DNA of 64,000 bases from Manihot esculenta. Lineage: Eukaryota; Streptophyta; Magnoliopsida; Malpighiales; Euphorbiaceae. Location of the stretch: assembly GCF_001659605.2 (NCBI RefSeq), contig NC_035172.2, positions 26,959,342 through 27,023,341 of the forward strand. The letters run 5' to 3'. Shown piece after piece: positions 56,479 to 64,000 of this stretch. Every line of letters begins with the position of its first letter. The first letter of the stretch is position 1. The position numbers were made by a program, and so were the translations under genes. The notes beneath the pieces are model-generated. The model did no database searches. It saw only the letters and a list, made by a program, of their open reading frames with translations, and was not told the DNA's origin.

Positions 56479-58717
56479 TGTAACGACCCGAAAACCGGAC
56501 CGCTACCGGCACTAGGATCCAGATCGGCATAAGGCCGGCGGGACCCGTAGCAAGCCTACTAAGCATCCTGTACAGCTGGTATAATCCCATACATGATCAA
56601 ACATTTCCATAAAACATTTAAAACTTTACCTTTACCAAGCTTGACCTGTGTATGCACTATGACTGAACTCATAGAACCCCTAGGGTCAGCATACCCTATG
56701 TCAAATTCCGTCCAACACATATATCAACATAATATAAAACTCATGTACAAAGGGATTATCCAACTCGGGCCAAGCACAATACTATAACTCTGAACACATT
56801 ACATAATACCGTTTTACAATACAACTCTTTTACATCATTACATAACCTTACATTACATCATGTCCATAACTATTCTATTACATATCATAACCATAGCCAT
56901 ATCCTGATGACTTCCTGAACTATCTCTGAACCTGCAAACCTGGGGTTAGGGGAGAGGGGTGAGCTATAAAGCCCAGTGAGCAGAACAATAATAAGAATCA
57001 TTTAAACATATGCTTCCATGAAATGAAACACATCACAAACATATCACATCAAGGATGAACTTGTCACCAATAGCCCTCTACATATCGTAATATGTCCAAC
57101 TACGCTAGGGGAGGTTAAGCCTCACCTGGGCTTCTCTTAACTAGCTCATATCATAACATGTCCAACTACGCCAGGGGTTATTAGGCCACACCTGGTCTTT
57201 CCATCTCATGCCATATCATCTCATATCATGTTATCTCATCTCATATTGAGGGCTAAGGATCATCCAATATCTATCCACATCAACAACATATTATGCAATG
57301 CATCATATTCGTGGATTCTAATGCAAAACAACCTAATACATATCATGGCATTTTATGATGCATGGATCATGCTCTCAAAACATTTACTTTCTCAATTATA
57401 AAGATTAAGTTTAGTTCCACTCACCTCTGGCTAGCTCTGAACTAACTCCGAAGCTGCTAACACTGCTGAACACCTCGGTTCCTCAGGTCCGATCCTACAC
57501 AGTTGGACTCAAATGAGGGACTAAACAACTCTAACATAACACTAAACATCTCCCCAAAAACCCCCCTAAAACACCTCAAAACATGCATAGGAAACAACCA
57601 TAAAAAGGCTGGATAGGGCACTTTCGGCGGCCGAAGGTCCCTTCCAGAGCCGAAAGCCATGCAGGTTCGGGGGCACTTTCGGCGGCCGAACCCTTACTCC
57701 AGATCCAAAAGTCAGGCTCTTTCGGCGGCCGAAAGTCTGCTCCAGATCCAAAACTCCACTTTCGGGGGCAAGGTTAGGCGGCCAAACCATGCATCCATAG
57801 GCAAGTTTGGCGGCCGAAACTACCTTCGGCAGCCAAACCTGAGTTCATCCAGAACTCAGCCCTTGAGCATACAAGCCTCCCAACCCTCCAAACCAAACCA
57901 AAACCTCACATACTCTCTCCCAAACATGCATACACACTCCCACAAGCATACAGAGATATAAACCAGCATAAACTCCTCAACATAACATCATATAAGCAAA
58001 CATTGGGCATAAAACCCACATCAACCCTAACATGCATATCTACCCATACTCAAGCATTAAAACTCCATAAAACTTACTTAAAATTTCATTAAAACATAAG
58101 AGAAAGCATGGATCTACCCTTACCTCTTGTAGATCGAGGGTTGGTGCGATCCCAAGCTAGAGATATGGAGAACCCAAGCTCCAAACGTCTCCAAGCTCCA
58201 AAACTTGAACTTTGAACTCAAAACTTCAAAATCTAAACTATAACTTGTTAAAACTTGAAGGATTTGAAGAAATAACTTAAAATGAACCAAAGGAGGACAT
58301 GAACACACCTGAGCTCGAGAATGGGGAGAAAACTCGCCCATTTTCGGTCTGAGGCCCTTTATAGGTGGCTTGGTCGACCACCTTCGGCAGCTAATATGCC
58401 TCCTAAACTCATGCATGTTCGGCGGCCGAACCTGGTTTCTGCCCTCAACGCTTTCGGAAGCCTAAAGCACTCCCGAAACAGCCCTATGTTCGGCGGCCGA
58501 ACTTGAGATTCGGCGGCCGAACCTGGGTCTTTCCTCCTTGGTCTATTCTTTTCAAAACTCAATTTCTTTTGCATTAAAACCATAAAATCATGTGAAAACA
58601 TTTTAGAAACACACTTTACCCCTCTAGAAGACTCTGGCATCATCAAATTCCCAGATTCCAATGGAGATTCCGCCGGAAGGTAGGGATTCCGATGCCGGAA
58701 TCTAGCCGGGTATTACA
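56479..58717 (-). repeat. LTR shared by D (as 5' LTR) and E (as 3' LTR), 2,239 bp
   Basis: It begins TGTAACGACC and ends GGGTATTACA. Its left side abuts D's primer site and its right side abuts E's purine tract (58718-58732, TTCTTCCCCCCTTAA), so it serves two internal regions. It has hairpin units at 57105-57205, palindromes at about 57620-57835 and 58415-58525, and a TATA box at 58358-58363 (minus). No target duplication is visible. Confidence 0.88.
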
Positions 58718-59624
58718 TTCTTCCCCCCTTAATAACATTCGTCCCCGAATGTTCCTCAACTAGCACATGCATAAACATAACATAAACATATAAACACATA
58801 AGCCCTAACCTAAAGAGAAACACGGTACTACTGGAGTACGAATTTTCGGTCCCCCTGGCGCACTTCTCATACTGAGGTGATTCCAATGAACCTTTACCAT
58901 CGGGATATCCTTGTTCCCCTATTCCCTGACCTGCGTGTCTATGATCCGTACTAGCTGCTCAACATAGGTGAGATCCCCTGCAATCCCCACCTCTGGTTCC
59001 TTAAGAACCTCACTCGGATCCGACACAACTCACATATCTTGGGGACATGGAAAACTGGATGGACCTCTTCCATTGAAGTAGGTAAATCTAGCTTGTAGAA
59101 TACATTCCCAATCCTTTGCAGGATTTCAAAGGGTCTAATGTATCTTAGAGCTACTTTACCCTTCTTCCCATAACGAATAACTCTCTCTTAAGGAGACACC
59201 TCCAGCAAAACAACAACCTTCTCTTGAACCTTAACGAACTTCTGTTGCGCACCCTGATTAAACTTTTCTCCCTTCTGAAACTCTACACACCTTCTACGAC
59301 CATCTAACTAACAATTCTGCTGACTCACAGCAGTTCTGATTGTTTTCCTGACCATCGACCTTGTCTCTACTGTTACACAAGATAAACTGCTAAGCGACTT
59401 CCGACTGAGGGCAGCTAACATCTCATCTGCCTCAGATTCATCTCTTTTTGACTCAAGATGTACCGCAAACTTCTTTGATCTCAAAAGATTTCACATATTA
59501 CCCCTAACGGGGGTTGTCGTCACATCTCGAGTGCAAAGTCTACAACTATAACTACCATCGCTAGATCATGTGTAGGATAATTCTACTCATGCTTCTTCAG
59601 CTACCTAGAAAGATAAGTAATTAC

Positions 59625-60411
59625 TAGGCCTATGCAGATTTCAGTTTAAGCCGAAAAACCGAACCGAACCGATTAATTTCGGTTTTTCGGTTCGGTTAAT
59701 CGGGATGATCGGTTTGGTTCGGTTAGTATATTAAAATTATTCAGTTTTCGGTTCGGTTCGGTTTAAACGTGTTAAATAACCGATCAAACCGAAATAACCG
59801 ATTTCGGTTCTAATCCCAACCCTCGGCCCAGGCGTTCGCCTCCCCTGTCCCCTCTCCATCATTGAATCTCTGAAATCTTTCTGTGGATCAACTGAGGACA
59901 TAACCACTGCAAACCGAATTTACCCAAGCCAAACCCGAACCACTGTCGCCTCATCGCCGTCAATCAAATCGACCGGCGTAGCGGGGATTGCAGCGGAGCC
60001 GGCAGCCGCAGCCGAGGGAATACCTGTAGCAGAATTGTCGGACCACGAAGCGGCAACGACTTGCGCCACATCGATGTTGCTGCAGTTCCGGCGGGACTTG
60101 GTGCTGAGCTGGCGCACGGAGTTGGGAGGGAATTTCAAGATCAGAGATGACATTCCGCCACCGAGAAATGAAGCCGTTCCAATGACGATGCCGCTTCGTG
60201 GCGACCGTCGAACTTCCATGACGATCCAGCTTTCATGAAATTGATTAGTTATTTCGGTTTGAACCGAACCGAACCGATTTTTATCGGTTTGGTTCGGTTC
60301 GGTTATACTTTTATAATCGGTTTTTTCGATTTTGAAAATTTTAATAAATCGGTTTTCGGTTTTTTCGGTTCGATTCGGTTCGGAACCGAACCGACCGATT
60401 GCACAGCCCTA
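59625..60411. mobile_element. Non-autonomous hAT-like element 2 (787 bp) with a captured GC-rich segment
   Basis: It is flanked by GTAATTAC on both sides (59617-59624 and 60412-60419). Ends read TAGGCCTATGCA and, on the reverse strand, TAGGGCTGTGCA. Subterminal arrays of CGGTTCGGTT-type repeats occupy about 59650-59810 and 60245-60390. The centre (59820-60240) is GC-rich and coding-like, unlike the rest. No transposase is encoded. Confidence 0.88.
59920..60219 (-). pseudogene. Putative captured gene fragment inside hAT-like element 2
   Basis: The 99-codon minus frame starts MEVRRSPRSGIVIGTASFLG and continues with basic, Ser-rich sequence and an Ala/Val-rich tail. The composition (basic, Ser/Ala-rich, few acidic residues at first) resembles the N-terminal exon of a plastid-targeted protein, but I cannot name the source gene. 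High GC and codon-like texture set it apart from the surrounding CGGTTCGG arrays. It could also be a chance frame. Confidence 0.45.
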
Positions 60412-61849
60412 GTAATTACCCTGCCACTTTGCATTAACACACAATCTAGTCCCACAAGGGATGCATCACAGAACACTATGAAATCTTCATTACTGGTAGG
60501 CAGAGCTACCACCGGTGCTGACGTCAACCTTCTCTTCAGCTCTTCATAACTCTTTTCACACTGATCAGACCACACAACCTTTGGTCCTTCTTGATCAATC
60601 TGGTCATAGGAGCGACAACTTCTAGAGATGTCTTAGGCTAACCTCCTGTAGCAACCTGCCAAACCCAGAAACTGCTAATCTTTGTCACTGTGGTGGGTCT
60701 AAGCCAGTTGCTACAGCTTTTACCTTCTTGAGTCCACTTCAATTCCTTTTTCTGGTACAACATACCCCAAGAATGAAATACTCCTCAACCAGAACTCACA
60801 ACTGAAGAACTTGGCATGCATGCCATGTTCTTTCAAGGTCTGCAACACTCTTTTCAGATAATGGGCACTCTCCTTTATGTTTCTAGAACTCACCATGGTA
60901 TTGTCAATACCAAAGTGATCCAGAATCTCACTACAAACTCTGGTTATGAGATCCACGAATGCTGTAGGGGCATTTATTAACCCGAACAACATTACTAAGA
61001 ACCCATAGTGCCCACATCTTATCCTGTACGCTGTCTTCAGTTCATCTTCTACTCTCATTCTTAACTTATCGCACCTGGATCTCAGATCTATCTTGGAAAG
61101 ACAACCGGCTACTACTAGCTGGTCTCAAATAGATCGTCGATCTAAGGTAACAGATACTTACTTTTGGTAGTGACCTTGTCCAATGACTTGCAGTCGACAC
61201 AAAGCCTTAAGGATTCATCCTTTATTCCCATTAATAACTATAGAGCACTCCAAAGAGAGGTATTCGGTCGGATGAAACCTTTGTCTACCCACTCTTGCAA
61301 CTACTCTTTCTACCTCTTTAACTCTGCAGGTACCATCCTGTAGGGAGTGGTAAAGACGGGTCTGGTCCCCAGCATTACTTCAATTTCAAACTCTATTCCC
61401 CTAGCAGGTGGTAAACCTGGCAGCTTGTTTGGGAAAACATCTAAGAATCCTCTAACTGCGGGTACTGAAACTGGTTCCCCTCCCGATCTGACTGACTACG
61501 AAGCTCTCTGACACGAGCAAGAAACCCCTGACGACCTTTCCTAAACAGCTCATGAGCCTGCAGGGCTGATATCAAACCTCTAGGCATCACTACACTGTCC
61601 CCTGAAAAGACTACCTTGATCCATCCAGATCTCTAAACATGCCTACCCTGCCCCTGCTATCCAAGGCAGTACTATGAGCAGCTAGCCAATCCACCCCTAG
61701 AATGACATCAAACAGTCATTCTAGAACCACTAGGTCAGCTGGAAGGCGTCTACTCACAACATACTCTGGACTATACCGGCAGACTGACTCTGCCGCTGAT
61801 GGATCGCACTTGGGTCCATTGTCCCAGAGAGGACACTCTATTCCCAGAA

Positions 61850-63984
61850 TGTAACGACCCGAAAATCGGACCGCTACCGGCGCTAGGATCCAGGTCGGCT
61901 TAAGGCCGCAGGGACCCGTAGCAAGCCTGACGTTCAACCTGTAAACCTGTTTAATCCCATACATGATCAACAACATACATAAAAATTTAAAACTTTTCCT
62001 TATGTTCATACACCAAACTCAACCTGTGCATGCACTAAACATAATCATAATCATAACCATGACCCCTCTATGGGATCTCATCCATGCCCCAATGGGCGAT
62101 ACAATATATGTTGAGTTGGTTGACATAAACATCTAAGATCATGTATTAAAAGGGAGACCTTACACATAGAGTCAAGCACAATCTCTAATCCACAATATCA
62201 TTATTACATGACATGAATACATAAGACATTACATTACAATTTCGTCATGTCCACACGCTATCTATTATAAACACATGACTTCATTACTCTTGCGGACCTC
62301 CTGGTCTACCCTGTACCTGCAAACCTAGGGATAAGGGGAAAGGGGTGAGCTATAAGAGCCCAATGAGCAGAATAATAAAACATTTATATTAAAAGTTCAT
62401 GGAATGCGTCACATCACAACTAATCATATCAAGGATGAACTTGTCACCATTTAGCCCTCTACATATTCCAATCATGCCAGGGGCGTAGTGCAGGCCACAC
62501 CTGGTCTTTCTCTTATACATAATATAACATACATAACCAATGGTGCCAGGGGCGTAGTGCAGGCCACATCCGGTCTTTCTCTTACATAGTGCCAGAGGCG
62601 TAGTGCAGGCCACACCTAGACTTCCATATCATATTATCACGTCATAACATATGAGGGCTAATGGATCATTCAACATTCATCCACATCAACAACATATTAT
62701 GCAATGCAACATATTCGTGTAACTAGTGCAATCAAACTATTACATATAAACATGATGCATGAACATGCTTTAAGCATTTTATTTCGTAAAGTAAAAGATT
62801 TAGTTTAGTTCTACTCACCTCTGGCTAGCTCTGACACTGACTGAAGTAGCTGACTCACTGCTGAGGTCCTCGGTTCCTCGGGTCCGAACCTACACAGGTG
62901 GACTCAAATGAGGGACCAAACAACTAGAACATAACTCTAAAAACATCCCCCAAAAACCCTCTAAAACTCCTCAAAGCATCCATGCAAAAACATGCAAAGG
63001 AAGGCTGGACAGGGCACTTTTGGCGGCAGGTTCGGCGGCCGAAAGTCCCTCCAGAGCCGAAAGTCAGGCAGGTTCGGCGGCACCTTCGGCGGCCGAAACT
63101 CCTAGACAGAGACGAAACTCATGCATGTTCGGCGGCACTTTCGGCGGCCGAAACTCCCAGACAGAGACGAAAGTCCTCTTTCGGGGGCAGGCTTCGGCAG
63201 CCGAAAGGCTTGCCTCCCAGGCAGCTTCAGCGGCCGAAAGTCCTTCGGCTGCCGAACCTGGTTTCTGCCAAAGGGCAGAAACTTGGTTCCTCATGCATAA
63301 TCTCCTCTCAAAACCATCCAAACGTGCATTTCTCCTAATCTACAACATACATACTCAAGCATGCAAGTCCTAGGGGCATCAAACTACCTTAAACCCCATC
63401 TACAACACATCAAGCATCCACATTGCTCATAAACACATATAAAACCCATAACCCTAACCATAAGCTAAACATGCATTCTACCCCATAGATATACTTAAAA
63501 CTTACTTAAAACATGCCATAAGCTCCAGATCGGTCCTTACCTCTTGAAGATCGAGAGGAGAACGACCCTAGCTCGGAAAATGGGAGAGAGAGAGTTCCTT
63601 GAACCTCCAAGCTCCAAAACTTTCTTAAAAGCTCAAAATCTTCAAAACAAGAGTAAAATTAATGAAAATCGAGGAAGATTTGAAGGATGGAACTCAAAAC
63701 CGGCGAGGGATGGCGGAGAGCTCACCTTGGCCAAAAATGGGGAGAAAAGCTCGCCCATTTCGGCTAAGGGACCCCTTTATAGGTGGCTGGCCAGGCCACG
63801 TTCGGGAGCCGAAAGTGCCTCCGCATGCATGCCATGTTCGGCGGCCGACCATAAGGTTCGGTGGCCGAACCTGGACTTCCCTCACTTATGCTTTCGGGGG
63901 CCTAAGGCACACCCGAAGCGCATGCATGTTCGGCGGCCGAACTTGAGGTTCGGCGGCCGAACCTGAGTCTAGCCGGTTATTACA
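61850..63984 (-). repeat. LTR interrupting E at the right edge (2,135 bp)
   Basis: It begins TGTAACGACC and ends CCGGTTATTACA. It has hairpin units at 62470-62630, palindromes at about 63020-63255 and 63830-63965, and a TATA box at 63776-63781 (minus). The 5-mer before it (CAGAA) is not repeated after it (TTATA), and no purine tract follows, so neither a simple solo LTR nor a standard 3' LTR is supported. Only 16 bases of sequence remain to its right. Confidence 0.8.
62470..62630. repeat. Hairpin minisatellite in the right-edge LTR, three units
   Basis: Units of about 40-60 bp read GTGCCAGGGGCGTAGTGC, AGGCCACACCTGGTCTTTCT. CCAGG pairs with CCTGG in each unit. Confidence 0.85.
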
Positions 63985-64000
63985 TTATAAGAAAACATGT

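Larger units (their letters stand above)
58718..61849 (-). pseudogene. Element E: heavily decayed pol 3' half of a Tekay-like element
   Basis: After the purine tract come decayed chromodomain/GPY-F sequence (about 58835-59260), then sequence related to the RNase H region (59380-59620), which is interrupted by hAT-like element 2. RNase H/RT follows (WSDQCEKSYEELKRRL and VFCDASLVGLDCVLM, 60420-60575), then RT (60720-61058) and protease (61716-61849). A large part of integrase is missing between 59300 and 59380. The right end is cut by the LTR at 61850. Confidence 0.8.

Overview
The window is plant nuclear DNA, almost certainly dicot: AT-rich spacers, Ty3-gypsy chromovirus elements with tRNA-iMet primer sites, hAT-type elements with 8-bp target duplications, and an endogenous caulimovirid. 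No host gene, rRNA or tRNA gene was recognised. Everything interpretable is a mobile element or a viral insertion, which fits repeat-dense heterochromatin. A Euphorbiaceae host is only an impression from the LTR style and is not shown by the sequence.

Layout. (1) 1-7824, minus strand: a nearly genome-length, circularly permuted endogenous pararetrovirus. It has an open movement-protein/coat-protein ORF that runs off the left edge (1-3145), an intergenic region with promoter signals, 30-bp repeats and a Met-tRNA primer site, an ORF of unknown function (4456-5841), RNase H (5838-6551) and protease/reverse transcriptase (6511-7824). RT and RNase H are split by one homopolymer frameshift. (2) 7825-9471: AT-rich spacer. 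(3) 9472-13397 (G) and 14758-22743 (H): decayed LTR elements whose interiors hold minisatellites and few coding remnants. H carries a hAT-like element in its left LTR and a solo LTR (J) that is itself split by a second solo LTR (K). (4) 22878-23235: a LINE endonuclease fragment, cut by (5) F, a CRM-like Ty3-gypsy element (23236-29348) whose RT is split by solo LTR I. (6) F is in turn cut by B, a Tekay/Del-like chromovirus (29349-53155), which received two younger insertions: C (32050-38146, gag-only) and A (40238-49941, nearly intact gag-pol with one stop codon). (7) 53156-63984: a rearranged block with a truncated C-type LTR, element halves D and E sharing one LTR, a second hAT-like element (59625-60411) carrying a captured GC-rich segment, and a last LTR ending 16 bases before the window edge.

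How the parts relate. Five insertions have perfect 5-bp target duplications (J GTTGC, K CCAAG, I CACAA, C GCAAC, A TCTTC) and two hAT-like elements have 8-bp duplications. The relative order LINE < F < B < (A, C) can therefore be read directly. By eye the LTR pairs differ at roughly 20 sites in 1.8 kb (C) and roughly 35 in 2.2 kb (A), so both are young. All Tekay-type LTRs share a TATA box flanked by copies of a CG-rich palindrome, plus a short minisatellite of CCAGG/CCTGG hairpin units that differ from copy to copy.
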